A stretch of 64,000 nucleotides of DNA from Fischerella sp. CENA71 (GCA_024239075.1 JANBVI010000055.1:124001-188000); one strand, 5' to 3'. Positions 9,458-19,123 are shown, counted from the stretch's first letter. Numbers and translations: made by a program. The notes: generated by a model from the letters alone, not told the origin.

Positions 9458-10057
9458 ATGGAGCCAATTGCCGAAATTCGCCGTTTATATGATGTTATGC
9501 CTGCTTCTGGTCGAATCATGACCAAAATTCTGAATAAACCGGAGCAAGCAAAAGTAATTGATGTTTCCTTTCCTTTACCTTGGAACCGGGAACGACCAAT
9601 ATATATTAATTTTGATTTATGGCGTCGGTTGACGAAACAACAACGGGATTTGATTTTATTGCGGACAGTTTGTTGGTTGACAGGGGTAAGGTGGTTTAAA
9701 CCAGATATTTATCAAGGTATAGCCATAGCTGGGATGTTGGGCGCATTGGTAGAATTTTTGCAAAGAGATCCGATAGGTGTTGTTGTTGCTGGTGGACTGA
9801 CCAGTTTAGCAGTATATCGTATTACTGCTATCAATCGTTCTCAACGCTCAGAGTTAGACGCTGATGAAGCCGCAATCAAAGTAGCACAGCGCCGTGGTTA
9901 CTCTGAGGCTGAAGCTGCACAGTATTTGTTGTCTGCGATTGAGACAGTTACGAAAATAGAAAAACGTAATGTCCTAAATTTCCATGAATTAATTCGTTGT
10001 CAAAATTTGCGGGCGATCGCTGGTTTATCTTCAGTGGGTGTACCAAATAAATTATGA
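9458..10057 (+). CDS. DUF3318 domain-containing protein
   Basis: A 199-residue protein with the conserved opening EIRRLYDVMPASGRI and the block INFDLWRRLTKQQRDLILLRTVCWL typical of the cyanobacterial DUF3318 family. A central hydrophobic hairpin (about residues 89-121, IAIAGMLGALVEFLQ and GVVVAGGLTSLAVYRI) probably inserts in the membrane. The C-terminal part is helical and charged (ELDADEAAIKVAQRRGY). The conserved presence in cyanobacteria is known; the function is not. Its stop overlaps by six bases the end of the convergent glycosyltransferase gene. Confidence 0.85.
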   Translation: MEPIAEIRRLYDVMPASGRIMTKILNKPEQAKVIDVSFPLPWNRERPIYINFDLWRRLTKQQRDLILLRTVCWLTGVRWFKPDIYQGIAIAGMLGALVEFLQRDPIGVVVAGGLTSLAVYRITAINRSQRSELDADEAAIKVAQRRGYSEAEAAQYLLSAIETVTKIEKRNVLNFHELIRCQNLRAIAGLSSVGVPNKL

Positions 10058-11896
10058 ATTACAGTGAAAAAGCTTATACTCATAACCATTAATTGCTGGT
10101 AAAGTTTGGCTGTGCTTCACACAATTTTTGACTGCTTCTGGTTCAGCAGCACGAAAATTTACTAACCATAAGTCAAGGGGACGGGGTAGCTTTTCTAAGG
10201 TATTTTGGAGAGTATTAGAAGGATTAGTATGTTTGTCTTTATGGGCTAGAAGAAATTTTACAGAGAGGGAAACAGAATCGTGAAACTTGAATTCTCTCGC
10301 TACTCCCATCATTTCACCAATTTGTACATGAGTTTTTTGGGTAGTCGCAATCAATATCGGCACTTTAGATGTATTTTGAATCAGTTCTATAAATAAATCT
10401 GGGCGGTAATATTTTTGATAACCTAAATTACAAATAACTGTGATAGCACTGAGAAAGCCAATTACCCAGATAATTAGTACAGACATTTTTCCCGTTACTC
10501 CCCACCTCACTGTTTTCCCTGGGGGAATATTCCAACTAATTGCTAGACTCGCCCCTAGTAAAACCACTACCGCAGGAAAGTACACAAAGTTATAACGAGC
10601 GCCTCTGGTAAGATCAATGCCAAGAAAATAAGTAAAGCAAAAGAATAAAGCGATCGCCCCTACAACTACACCAGCAAACATTTGTGTAATCATGCGGCTT
10701 TGTGGTTTGTAAAGCTGAGTTTTAAAACCATCAATCAAAATTGGTATTGCCCAAACAAAGAAAATAGCCATTACTAGCCCAGAAACAATTACTACTGCTA
10801 GCTGTGGTGATTCTACTGGTAGTAAAGCAATCATCGTAATCCAGGCTGCCATAGCTTGAAAAATGGGACTAATCCAAGCAATACCAATGCGATCGCCTTG
10901 AATCCAATTTGTTAATTTATCACCATAGGCATTATGTAAAAACGCTGGTATCCAAACTATACCTCCGATCAAACTGCCAACAGCAACAGCATAAATACGT
11001 CCCCAAGGAGGAGAGAAGAAGGAGAACTTGAGACGCGATGAAGCGGTGAAACGGAGAGTGGGAGACGCGGAGAGTGACAGACGTGGTGATGCGGAGAGTA
11101 TTTCATCTGTATTCCCCGCGTCCCCGCGTCCCCGCGTCCCCATGTCTTCTTCACCGCGTCCCCCTGTCTTCGCGTCTGTTTGTCTCCACTTTTCCCAGGC
11201 GAGAAAAATTAGCACAACGGCTTCAGTAACCAGAGTCAGTGCAAAAAAGTAGTGAGTTGCAACACCTAAAGCATTAATTCCTATCCAAGCAAATACTAAC
11301 CAAAGGGGTAACTGATTACCCTTTTGGATGTGGCGCGTAGTCACTACTAAGCAAGCCAGAGAAGCGATAACCCACAAAATAGCTAAAGTATAGTGACGAG
11401 CTTCTTGAGCTAAAAAAATGCCATAGGGTGAAATAGCCATGATTGCAGCAGCTAAATGACTCACCAAACGGGAACGAAAAGCCAGCCAGCTTAAACCATA
11501 AATAGCGGGAATCGATATTGCTCCAAAAATAGCAGCAAGCGATCGCGCTCCCCATAATGAAACTAAACCTGCTTGTGTGGGAAACAACTTCACCCACAGG
11601 TGAGTTAGCACAAAGTATAAAGGTGGATGATTGCTTTCACTAAATAAGTGTGTCAATACATCTTGAATTGTTGCATCTGGTTGGGGTTGTAGTGGTTGTA
11701 ATAAAACATCGATAGCGATCGGTTGATTTAACGGTACTGGCAAAAAACTATTTCCCAGACTGAATACTAAAGTAGAAAATTCGTCTGTCCAAGGGGGTTT
11801 TGCTGTCAAATTGATTAAGCGCAAACCAACACCGATGAACAGCCAAACCAAGAGCAAACAAGGATGAAACCAACGGGGATATGGTGGAGCCGCCAT
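10052..11896 (-). CDS. GT39/ArnT-like integral membrane glycosyltransferase with repeat-derived insertion
   Basis: A 614-residue polytopic protein of the PMT/ArnT superfamily, which moves sugars from polyprenyl-phosphate donors onto lipids or proteins outside the cytoplasm. The acidic motif in the first extracytoplasmic loop (KPPWTDEFSTL, about residues 34-44) and NHPPLYFVLTHLWVKLFP are family hallmarks. About 11-13 hydrophobic helices follow. Between residues about 235 and 295 lies low-complexity, Arg/Gly/Ser-rich text (TGGRGEEDMGTRGRGDAG, then SASPRLSLSASPT) that comes directly from tandem CCCCGCGT repeats at 11114-11137 and related units nearby. The insertion is in frame, probably in a cytoplasmic loop. 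ATG 11896 is preferred over the GTG one codon earlier. Confidence 0.85.
   Translation of the reverse strand: MAAPPYPRWFHPCLLLVWLFIGVGLRLINLTAKPPWTDEFSTLVFSLGNSFLPVPLNQPIAIDVLLQPLQPQPDATIQDVLTHLFSESNHPPLYFVLTHLWVKLFPTQAGLVSLWGARSLAAIFGAISIPAIYGLSWLAFRSRLVSHLAAAIMAISPYGIFLAQEARHYTLAILWVIASLACLVVTTRHIQKGNQLPLWLVFAWIGINALGVATHYFFALTLVTEAVVLIFLAWEKWRQTDAKTGGRGEEDMGTRGRGDAGNTDEILSASPRLSLSASPTLRFTASSRLKFSFFSPPWGRIYAVAVGSLIGGIVWIPAFLHNAYGDKLTNWIQGDRIGIAWISPIFQAMAAWITMIALLPVESPQLAVVIVSGLVMAIFFVWAIPILIDGFKTQLYKPQSRMITQMFAGVVVGAIALFFCFTYFLGIDLTRGARYNFVYFPAVVVLLGASLAISWNIPPGKTVRWGVTGKMSVLIIWVIGFLSAITVICNLGYQKYYRPDLFIELIQNTSKVPILIATTQKTHVQIGEMMGVAREFKFHDSVSLSVKFLLAHKDKHTNPSNTLQNTLEKLPRPLDLWLVNFRAAEPEAVKNCVKHSQTLPAINGYEYKLFHCNS
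11114..11137. repeat. Octamer repeat (CCCCGCGT)x3 inside the GT39-like gene
   Basis: Three perfect copies of CCCCGCGT, the complement of the ACGCGGGG unit found at 18232-18311. Degenerate units extend over about 11030-11190. All of it is translated in frame in the glycosyltransferase. Confidence 0.9.
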
Positions 11897-12036
11897 CACA
11901 TTGAATATTAATATAAGTATCAGACGTGAGTTTTGAATTAAAGTTCAATTCAACATCCTAACCTGAATCGCTCAGAATGCCTCATCTCTCTGGAGAGTGG
12001 GAGTGAATGAAAAATTCAGCATTACCTGGACTACAT

Positions 12037-12765
12037 TTATATTTTTGTTGCGATAAATCCGACTTGAGCCTTACTAAATCTGAAGTCTCCATATCCACGC
12101 ATCATTTTGACTTTAAAACCAATTTTTCGGAGTTCTGTTGCAACTTCAGAAGCTTTATATAGTTGAACATGATGAATTTCTTCACTTCGACGATAAAAAT
12201 TATCTATCTGACGGAATATTGTCATTTTCCGAGTTAAATGGTTTGTGATCTTATTCTCTGTTTTTTCCAGCAAAATAGCCCAATCTTGTCCTTGGGAATA
12301 GGTTTTTTGTGGATTCATCCCACAAACATATCCTGGTTGGGCAATATCGAAAATAAATACACCACCTGGTTTTAAGCTTGTGTATATGCGAACAAATAGC
12401 TCTTGAATTTCTACTATACTATGCTCATCAAATTGATAATTTAAGCATTCTCCAATTGAGGTGACAGCATCACATTTTGGTAGTGTGACTCTCAGAAAAG
12501 ATGCTTTTTGAAAATTAGCCTTTGGGGCTTTTTTTCTGGCTAAGTCTATAAATGCATCAGATATATCTATCCCCAAAACCTCATAACCAGCTTGAGTTAG
12601 TGCTTTTGCCCAAATGCCACTACCGCACCCTAGATCAACTACAAAACCATTGTTTATACCTTTTTGATGCAAAATTTATAGTAAACCTGGTGCAGATTCA
12701 GTTGAAAAAGCTCCAAAACCGACATCGTGAATGTAAGCCAGATCCTCTTGATAACCTGTAAGCAT
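12037..12765 (-). pseudogene. SAM-dependent class I methyltransferase interrupted by an in-frame stop
   Basis: The main open frame (12037-12672) encodes 211 residues of a class I methyltransferase, with motif I FVVDLGCGSGIWAKAL, the acidic residue in YEVLGIDISDAFIDLAR, and a post-motif TSLKPGGVFIFDIAQ. It lacks the normal N-terminal helix. Reading upstream in the same frame restores it: ATG at 12765 gives MLTGYQEDLAYIHDVGFG, continuing to SAPGLL and then a TAA at 12676-12678 directly before ILHQKGINN. One substitution (for example GAA to TAA) would explain this. A shortened product could start at the TTG at 12672. The substrate is unknown. The gene is therefore either a recent pseudogene or a sequence error. 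Confidence 0.75.
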
Positions 12766-12828
12766 GGATATATGACCAAGTACATACTACTTGTAATACA
12801 TACTTGGTTGCTTGAATTCCAAAAATAT

Positions 12829-14049
12829 TTATTTCACTTGAGTAACACGCCAACTGAGCTTGAGGTTCACCCAAAAATTCCAAATAGTAGCAATAGCGAT
12901 CGCAATCAAATTCGCAATATAGCGGTTACGAATCATGAAATTAAACACCAAGTTCAACACCAACACATTCAACACCAAACCAGCCAAACAAATAATGTTG
13001 AATTTCAAAAACCGCTTCATGCGCTGACGCCATGAGTTCTGTTGCATCGTCACATCTGCAAAAGTCCAAGCATCATTCCACAAAAAATTATTAAAAATCG
13101 CAATCTCACCAGCGAGGATTTTACTGCGAGTTAGGGGCAATCCCAAGGTAGTTGGATCGCTGAGTAAGTAAAGCACCGCCATATCTACAAATACTCCACT
13201 CAGTCCCACCAAACCAAAACGGACAAATCGACCAACTGGGAAATTTCGGCTTAATCTTCCGATGTGTCCAGTGGAAAGGCGTAGCCGCAATAAATGATAA
13301 ATGTATTCTAGATATTGCTTCCAAGTAACTTTGCTCTCACCCTGTTTGCGTTCACAGAATACGTAACCAACTTCAGCAATCTGCTGGATTTTACCACGCC
13401 CGATTACCTCCAACAATATTTTGTATCCTACCGGATTCAGAGTAACATTAGCTATGCTATGGCGACGTAAGAGAAAATAACCACTCATTGGGTCTGAAAC
13501 TCGACCAACTACGCTAGGTAAAATTATCAATCCTAACAATTGAGCGCCACGAGACAAAAAACGCCTTGTTAAACTCCAACTAGAGACTCCCCCACCATCT
13601 ACATGACGACTAGCAACTGCTAAATCTGCTCCCTGGCCAATTGCATCTAGTAGTTGTAGCAGCACATGAGGCGGATGCTGTAAATCACCATCTATCACCC
13701 CTAGAAGACTTCCTTTTGCTACTTGCCAACCCCGAATTACTGCTGAGGAAAGCCCCCTTTCATGCTGACGCCGCATCACTTGCAATTGCGGGTATTGTTG
13801 CATTAAAGATTGTGCTACTTGCCATGTACCATCTAGACTATCATCGTCTACCACTATCAATTCGTAGTTTCCTGGGATACGCTCATCTAGTAATTGAGTT
13901 AATCTTTGAATGATTTTCTCGATATTAGCAGCTTCGTTGTAAGTTGGAATTACCAGCGAAAACCATATTAATTCTTGAGAAGGTGATTCTGGTATCTGTA
14001 AAGTTCCTGATGGAACTGCTAACAATGAACTGGGTTGATTTATATTCAT
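12829..14049 (-). CDS. GT2 family glycosyltransferase fused to GtrA-like membrane domain
   Basis: A 406-residue fusion. The N-terminal ~250 residues are a polyprenyl/dolichyl-phosphate sugar synthase of family GT2, with FSLVIPTYNEAANIEKII, the nucleotide-binding IVVDDDSLDGTW and the catalytic-region VIDGDLQHPP. The C-terminal ~130 residues form a four-helix GtrA domain (RFVRFGLVGLSGVFVDMAVLY and IFNNFLWNDAWTF), thought to help flip or place the lipid-linked sugar. The domain order is typical of DPM1-GtrA fusions. Given a GT39-like enzyme about 1 kb away that uses such donors, the two may work in the same surface glycosylation path; this is inference. Confidence 0.92.
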   Translation of the reverse strand: MNINQPSSLLAVPSGTLQIPESPSQELIWFSLVIPTYNEAANIEKIIQRLTQLLDERIPGNYELIVVDDDSLDGTWQVAQSLMQQYPQLQVMRRQHERGLSSAVIRGWQVAKGSLLGVIDGDLQHPPHVLLQLLDAIGQGADLAVASRHVDGGGVSSWSLTRRFLSRGAQLLGLIILPSVVGRVSDPMSGYFLLRRHSIANVTLNPVGYKILLEVIGRGKIQQIAEVGYVFCERKQGESKVTWKQYLEYIYHLLRLRLSTGHIGRLSRNFPVGRFVRFGLVGLSGVFVDMAVLYLLSDPTTLGLPLTRSKILAGEIAIFNNFLWNDAWTFADVTMQQNSWRQRMKRFLKFNIICLAGLVLNVLVLNLVFNFMIRNRYIANLIAIAIATIWNFWVNLKLSWRVTQVK

Positions 14050-14610
14050 TAAGCAAAGTAGGGATTATCAAAAAGCAGCAATATTCGGATTTTGTGAAAG
14101 AGCTAATGTCGTTTATATTACTCCTTAGTTAATGTGTAAGATAGTTTATATTTTTTTAAATTTTAATATAACTCAGCGTATACAAATTTTATCAATAGTT
14201 ATTACATAAAAGTTATCGCCCTTACACAAGTGTCATATACAATTATTATTTTTGTTTGTAGTAAGGACTTTAGTCCTTACTACAAACTTGTCATTGATTA
14301 ATAATTTTGTAAAATTCAGATTTTTCGAGGAGGTAGCTCACATAAACTATTCTCAAGAAATAAACAAGAAACTTTTTAATACCTAATATCATCTTTCTAT
14401 TTCTTTTCCCATAAATTTAATTAGCATATGATTTGATTATCTTTAAATAAAATCATAGCCGTATAATTACTTGAAGCATCGTAATTTTAGTTACATTTAA
14501 ATATCAAAATTTAAATACTGAAGATATCAAAACTTAGTTAGTAAAATTTTATTAGTTCACTATAGTCAATTTCCAGTCAATCCAGTCTTTGAGAGCAACG
14601 GCATATTAAG
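14050..14610. other. Intergenic region with no gene recognised
   Basis: An AT-rich 561-base gap between two divergent genes. Apart from the palindrome at 14254-14287 I see no gene, RNA or clear terminator. It must hold the promoters of both the GT2-GtrA gene and cofH. Confidence 0.6.
14254..14287. repeat. Dispersed palindromic repeat, family A, copy 2
   Basis: A perfect 34-base palindrome: GTTTGTAGTAAGGACTT followed by its exact complement AAGTCCTTACTACAAAC written as the second half. It is the most compact member of the family. Confidence 0.85.
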
Positions 14611-15753
14611 GTGATAAACAGCACAGTAGAAATGATTCTTGATCGTGCCTTGATGGGGTACGATTTATCGTCTGAACAGGGATTGGTATTATTACAGCAA
14701 TCTGATCCAAATTCAATTGCTGCAATTCGTGCGACAGCAGACAAACTGCGTCAACGGCAAGCAGGTGACACAGTTACCTACGTTACCAATCGTAATATCA
14801 ACTTTACTAATATCTGCGAACAGCACTGTAGTTTCTGCGCTTTCCGACGAGATGAGGGTGATGAAGGTGCTTACTGGTTAGATTGGACAGCGATTTTGGC
14901 AAAAGCGCAAGATGCTGTTAAACGGGGTGCAACAGAAATTTGTATGCAAGGTGGATTAAATCCAGCAGCCCAAATTAATGGTAAATGTTTGCCTTACTAC
15001 CTTAAATTAGTCAAAACCATTAAACAGGAATTTCCTCATCTACATCTACACGCTTTTTCTCCCCAAGAAGTGCAATTCATTGCTAGAATCGATGGGCTAA
15101 GTTATGCTGAGGTCATCGCTGCTTTAGGAGATGCTGGTGTAGGTTCTATGCCAGGAACAGCAGCGGAAGTATTAGATGATGAAGTGCGGCGCGTACTGTG
15201 TCCTGAAAAAATTGACACCGCAACTTGGTTAGAAATAGTCACTACGGCTCATAAATTGGGTTTACACACCACTAGTACAATGCTGTCGGGACATATCGAG
15301 AATGCAGAACAACAAATTCAGCATTTAGAAAAATTGCGATCGCTCCAACAAACTGCCATCAATCAAGAATATCCAGCCCGAATTACTGAGTTTATTTTGT
15401 TACCTTTTGTTGGGCAAGAAGCACCCAAACCCCTGCGTCGTCGTGTTGGACGGGATCAACCTGTGTTAGAAAATGCACTTTTGCTGACAGCAGTCGCAAG
15501 GATTTTCTTAGGAAACTGGATTCCCAACCATCAACCAAGTTGGGTAAAACTAGGACTCCCAGGAGCAATAGAAGCTCTTAATTGGGGCTGTAATGATATT
15601 GGTGGAACATTAATGGAAGAACACATTACCACCATGGCGGGGGCAATAGGGGGTACATGTATGGAAGTTGAAACCTTACAAAGTGCGATCGCTTCTTTAG
15701 GAAGACCTTACCAACAACGAGATACTATCTATCAAAAGATAGACAATAGTTAA
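14611..15753 (+). CDS. cofH: 7,8-didemethyl-8-hydroxy-5-deazariboflavin synthase subunit CofH
   Basis: A radical-SAM enzyme that joins a tyrosine-derived radical to the flavin precursor on the way to FO, the deazaflavin antenna of some cyanobacterial photolyases. The 380-residue protein has the cluster-binding cysteines C69, C73 and C76 ([12 protein letters not shown]) preceded by [13 protein letters not shown], and the family blocks [31 protein letters not shown] and [10 protein letters not shown]. The start is GTG at 14611; no in-frame ATG comes before residue 8. CofG is not in this window. A product feeding photolyase is known biology of the family; its use here is inferred. Confidence 0.95.
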   Translation: MINSTVEMILDRALMGYDLSSEQGLVLLQQSDPNSIAAIRATADKLRQRQAGDTVTYVTNRNINFTNICEQHCSFCAFRRDEGDEGAYWLDWTAILAKAQDAVKRGATEICMQGGLNPAAQINGKCLPYYLKLVKTIKQEFPHLHLHAFSPQEVQFIARIDGLSYAEVIAALGDAGVGSMPGTAAEVLDDEVRRVLCPEKIDTATWLEIVTTAHKLGLHTTSTMLSGHIENAEQQIQHLEKLRSLQQTAINQEYPARITEFILLPFVGQEAPKPLRRRVGRDQPVLENALLLTAVARIFLGNWIPNHQPSWVKLGLPGAIEALNWGCNDIGGTLMEEHITTMAGAIGGTCMEVETLQSAIASLGRPYQQRDTIYQKIDNS

Positions 15754-15938
15754 GTTAAATGGTCATTGGGAAGAGACAAGGGACAGATGAGAGCAACAAA
15801 CGCGGTGAATCAATCAAAAATATTCTCCCTTGTCCCCGTGTCCCCGATCCCTAATCCCCACACTCTTCACCTTGGAATGATCCCCAGGATACCAATCCAG
15901 GATAGGATGGACGTTGATTTACATATAATTTGACATCA

Positions 15939-16343
15939 ATGATTATGAAGCGCTATTGGTCACGTCTGCTTGCTCTAGTCTTAGTTGTAGCTATTGGCCT
16001 AATGGGTTGTTCCGGTAGCCCAGATGGTTTGTCTGGCGATTATCGCCAAGATACATTAGCTGTACTCAATACTTTAAGACATACCCTAGAGTTACCAGAC
16101 GATTCACCAGAAAGATTAACAGCGCAATCACAAGCGCGTCAACAAATTAATACTTTTGCAGCTCGTTACCAAAGAGATAATTCTGTTGCTGGTTTGGGTT
16201 CTTTCACAACCATGCGAACAGCCCTCAATTCCCTTGCTGGACACTATAGTTCTTATCCCAATCGTCCTGTACCGAAAAAGCTCAAGGATCGTTTAGAAAT
16301 GGAGTTTAATCAGGTCGAAATGGCGCTAAAGCGTGGTGCATAA
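15939..16343 (+). CDS. psb27: Photosystem II assembly lipoprotein Psb27
   Basis: Psb27 binds the lumenal side of CP43 in photosystem II assembly and repair intermediates. About 134 residues: a positively charged N-terminus and hydrophobic segment ending in the lipobox LMGCSG, then the four-helix domain opening with LSGDYRQDTLAVLNTLRHTLELP and containing FAARYQRDNSVAGLGSFTTMRTALNSLAGHY. Both signal peptide and domain match the cyanobacterial lipoprotein form. ATG 15939 or 15945 is the likely start (MIMKRYW or MKRYW); a TTG at 15930 is less likely. It is alone, 185 bases after cofH, with STRR-like text between. Confidence 0.93.
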   Translation: MIMKRYWSRLLALVLVVAIGLMGCSGSPDGLSGDYRQDTLAVLNTLRHTLELPDDSPERLTAQSQARQQINTFAARYQRDNSVAGLGSFTTMRTALNSLAGHYSSYPNRPVPKKLKDRLEMEFNQVEMALKRGA

Positions 16344-16387
16344 TTGTCTGTTACGCACCAGTCGATTGTCTAAAGTCATTAGGGGAA

Positions 16388-16443
16388 AAGCATTTGTACC
16401 AAAATATTTTGTTTTTATGGGAAAGATATACGTACAAATGCTT
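16388..16443 (+). terminator. Long-loop inverted repeat downstream of psb27
   Basis: AAGCATTTGTAC at 16388-16399 is the exact complement of GTACAAATGCTT at 16432-16443, with a 32-base loop, followed by a T-rich stretch at 16455-16461. It may end psb27 transcription or be a dispersed repeat. The remainder of the 312-base gap to the next gene has nothing else recognisable. Confidence 0.45.
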
Positions 16444-16655
16444 CACCCATAAAAGATTTTTTACCATTTAATTAAATAAAAAACGCGGCAACAGAAATGA
16501 GGTTTTGACAGTCAGTAAAATTGGGCTGCAAAGCCTCACAACTAAATTCCTTATTTTACACACTTCTTCCCAACTCAAATGAGTTGAAATTAAGAGTTTT
16601 TTCTGTAATTTTATTGTTAAGTATGCTTAACCGTCCCCTGAATGTTGTAAAGTCA

Positions 16656-18161
16656 ATGTTCTTTTGGCGGCGTCTTTTCGCTGCGGTTTTCAGCAGTACT
16701 TTGCTGATGCCATACTTGGAAACTCAGCCTGCACAGGCGCAAGAAGTCAACCAATTTTGCCAGATATCAGCAGCAGAAGCGCAAGCAAAAGAGAAATTTC
16801 GTTTGTCAGCCTTTCAAGGCGATCAACAAGCGCAAAACCAGTATCAAGAACTTGTGCGCCAACATAAACAAACTGTACAAGAATGTCGAAATCGCACCTG
16901 GCCACAAGTCCAAGCAATTTGGTTGCGTTTATATCCCTGCGACATTCAGCCTGGTGGTATCGACAGAATTATGGATCGAATTGTCAACCGAGGCTATAAC
17001 CAAGTTTATTTGGAAGTTTTTTATGACGGACAGGTACTATTACCAGCAGGAAGTAATTCTACGGTATGGCCTTCTGTAATTCGTACACCGGGGCAAGAAA
17101 AAGCTGATTTATTATTGAAGGCAATTCAAGAAGGACAGAAACGGGGTTTAAAGGTCTACGCCTGGATGTTTACCGCTAATTTTGGCTATACTTATGCCCA
17201 GCGTCGTGATCGAGAAGGAGCGATCGCACGCAATGGCAAAGGCCAAACAAGCTTGTATGTTGTTGATGACGGTTCTCAAGTATTTATTGACCCATACAAT
17301 GTGCAGGCAAAGCGCGACTATTACCAGATGGTACAAGAAATTTTACGCCGTCGTCCCGATGGAATACTGTTTGATTATGTGCGCTATCCACGACAAACAG
17401 GAGGAAATTCTATAGCCACTAAAGTAACAGATTTGTGGCTATATAGTGAAGCTACCCAACAAGCATTATTTCAACGGGCGCAAAATAATAAAGGGTTGGA
17501 ATTAATTCGTCGCTTTTTAACCAAGGGATACGTGACAGCAGGAGATATTGGTGAAGTTGACAAACTTTATCCTCAAGAAGGAGAACCAATGTGGCAAGGG
17601 CGTACACCACCACCGCCACCCACAGAACCATCATTACCAATAGGACAAAAAGCGATCGCTGCGGTTATCCCCCCCACACAAAGACAACCTATACTGCAAT
17701 CAGAATTATGGCAACTTTCTGTTGCCCACGCCATGCAAGGTATTTTAGATTTTGTCAATCTAGCTGCTTATCCAGCCCAAAAGCTGGGTATTCCCGCAGG
17801 AGTAGTGTTTTTTCCTGATGGCAATCAAACCGTTGGACAAGGTTATGATTCCCGGTTACAGCCTTGGGATCGGTTTCCAAGTTCTCTAGAGTGGCATCCA
17901 ATGTCTTATGCTAATTGCGGTAATGCTGAATGTATTGCAGCGCAAGTCAAGCAAGTGCTAAGTACGGCTAAACCAGGTACAAAGGTAATTCCTGCGATCG
18001 CTGGTCAATGGGGTAAAAATTTCAATGGTCGCCCATCACTAGAAGCACAAATGCAAGCAATGAGACCATTCGCCTCGCAACTTAGAGGAGTGAGCCATTT
18101 TGCTTATTCTTGGCAAGATCCTGAACACGATCAAGAACGGAAATTCTGTCGGGCGAAGTGA
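16656..18161 (+). CDS. Secreted family 10-like glycoside hydrolase (GHL10/DUF187) protein
   Basis: About 501 residues from the ATG at 16656: a signal peptide (MFFWRRLFAAVFSSTLLMPY... ending near AQAQ), then a GHL10/DUF187 (beta/alpha)8 domain with WPQVQAIWLRLYPCDI, VYLEVFYDGQVLLP, GLKVYAWMFTANFGY, VFIDPYNVQAKRDYYQMV and GILFDYVRYPRQ. Such proteins probably act on cell-wall or exopolysaccharide. The enzymology in cyanobacteria is not established. An alternative ATG at 16623 would add 11 residues and weaken the signal peptide. The stop is followed within a few bases by a long minisatellite. Confidence 0.87.
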   Translation: MFFWRRLFAAVFSSTLLMPYLETQPAQAQEVNQFCQISAAEAQAKEKFRLSAFQGDQQAQNQYQELVRQHKQTVQECRNRTWPQVQAIWLRLYPCDIQPGGIDRIMDRIVNRGYNQVYLEVFYDGQVLLPAGSNSTVWPSVIRTPGQEKADLLLKAIQEGQKRGLKVYAWMFTANFGYTYAQRRDREGAIARNGKGQTSLYVVDDGSQVFIDPYNVQAKRDYYQMVQEILRRRPDGILFDYVRYPRQTGGNSIATKVTDLWLYSEATQQALFQRAQNNKGLELIRRFLTKGYVTAGDIGEVDKLYPQEGEPMWQGRTPPPPPTEPSLPIGQKAIAAVIPPTQRQPILQSELWQLSVAHAMQGILDFVNLAAYPAQKLGIPAGVVFFPDGNQTVGQGYDSRLQPWDRFPSSLEWHPMSYANCGNAECIAAQVKQVLSTAKPGTKVIPAIAGQWGKNFNGRPSLEAQMQAMRPFASQLRGVSHFAYSWQDPEHDQERKFCRAK

Positions 18162-18167
18162 GCGGGG

Positions 18168-18311
18168 AATTGGGGAATTGGGGAATTGGGGAATTGGGGA
18201 ATTGGGGAATTGGGGAATTGGGGAATTGGGGACGCGGGGACGCGGGGACGCGGGGACGCGGGGACGCGGGGAATTGGGGAATTGGGGAATTGGGGACGCG
18301 GGGACGCGGGG
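18168..18311. repeat. Composite octamer minisatellite, 18 units
   Basis: Eighteen perfect head-to-tail octamers in blocks: AATTGGGG x8, ACGCGGGG x5, AATTGGGG x3, ACGCGGGG x2. The two units differ only in the first four bases, and the block order suggests duplication of mixed segments. It begins six bases after the stop codon of the upstream gene. Confidence 0.95.
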
Positions 18312-18320
18312 AATAACCAA

Positions 18321-18417
18321 TGACTATTGACTATTGACTATTGACTATTGACTATTGACTATTGACTATTGACTATTGACTATTGACTATTGACTATTGA
18401 CTATTGACTATTGACTA
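18321..18417. repeat. Heptamer tandem repeat (TGACTAT)x13.9
   Basis: Thirteen perfect TGACTAT units plus a partial fourteenth. On the opposite strand the unit supplies the TAG stop codon (18408-18410) of the cyclo-ligase gene, so the repeat has grown into the 3' end of that gene. Confidence 0.95.
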
Positions 18418-18998
18418 ACAACTAATTTTGTTTCTGTACAAACAGCATCTAAAGGTTGATCCCAAGGTTCAACAGGTAATTGGGGTAAGTAGGCAAAATC
18501 AAAGACAACGCCAATAGTTGATTTGTTTGCCCACTCCGGTGCAGCAAGCAAGCGATCGTAATATCCTCCGCCGTAACCCAAACGATAGCCTTGCTGGTCA
18601 CAAGCAACACAGGGAACGAGAATTAAATCTACTTGATCAGGCTCTATAATTGGGGCTTCAGGATCAGGTTCGGGAATACCGTATGTACCAATAATTACTG
18701 GAGCGTTGAGTATCCAAATATGCCACGACAGAGAATTACCGATGCAGCGAGGCATACCCCATATTTTTGGAGAGTGACTATCTTCATCTTGCTTAAATAG
18801 GGGAGTTAAATCGGGTTCCTGACGAAAGCTGAAATAAGCCAGTACTGTTTTGGCTTGAGTAAACTGAGGTGAATTGAGAAGGTTAGTATAGATGCGATCG
18901 CTTTTTTGTTTCCATTCTGCTACTGACATTGATTGACGTTGTTTGAGAAGCGATTTTCGTAGTTTCGCTTTATCTAGTAGGCGATCAACTTTATCCAC
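18408..18998 (-). CDS. 5-formyltetrahydrofolate cyclo-ligase
   Basis: Converts 5-formyl-THF to 5,10-methenyl-THF with ATP. The 196-residue protein has the family N-terminus LRKSLLKQRQSM, the substrate-region AYFSFRQEPDLTPLF, and the diagnostic loop GYRLGYGGGYYDRLLA preceded by LILVPCVACDQQ. Length is normal. The start is GTG at 18998. The last codons and the stop (KLVVSQ-stop) lie in TGACTAT repeats, so the C-terminal residues are partly repeat-encoded. It shares no operon with neighbours. Confidence 0.95.
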   Translation of the reverse strand: MDKVDRLLDKAKLRKSLLKQRQSMSVAEWKQKSDRIYTNLLNSPQFTQAKTVLAYFSFRQEPDLTPLFKQDEDSHSPKIWGMPRCIGNSLSWHIWILNAPVIIGTYGIPEPDPEAPIIEPDQVDLILVPCVACDQQGYRLGYGGGYYDRLLAAPEWANKSTIGVVFDFAYLPQLPVEPWDQPLDAVCTETKLVVSQ

Positions 18999-19123
18999 GC
19001 GAGAAAACTAATTGATGAAACGGCATCTTACGTTTCTATTGTAAGTAAGTGGGCAGGAATAAACATAGTGGGAATTACGAAAAGTAAACATGTACCAATC
19101 CTTACCAATGACAAATGACTATT

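Noticed and set aside
18039-18330. Open frames of 93 and 76 codons on both strands (PRVPASPRPRVPNSP and similar)
   Set aside because: Translated minisatellite; no coding character.
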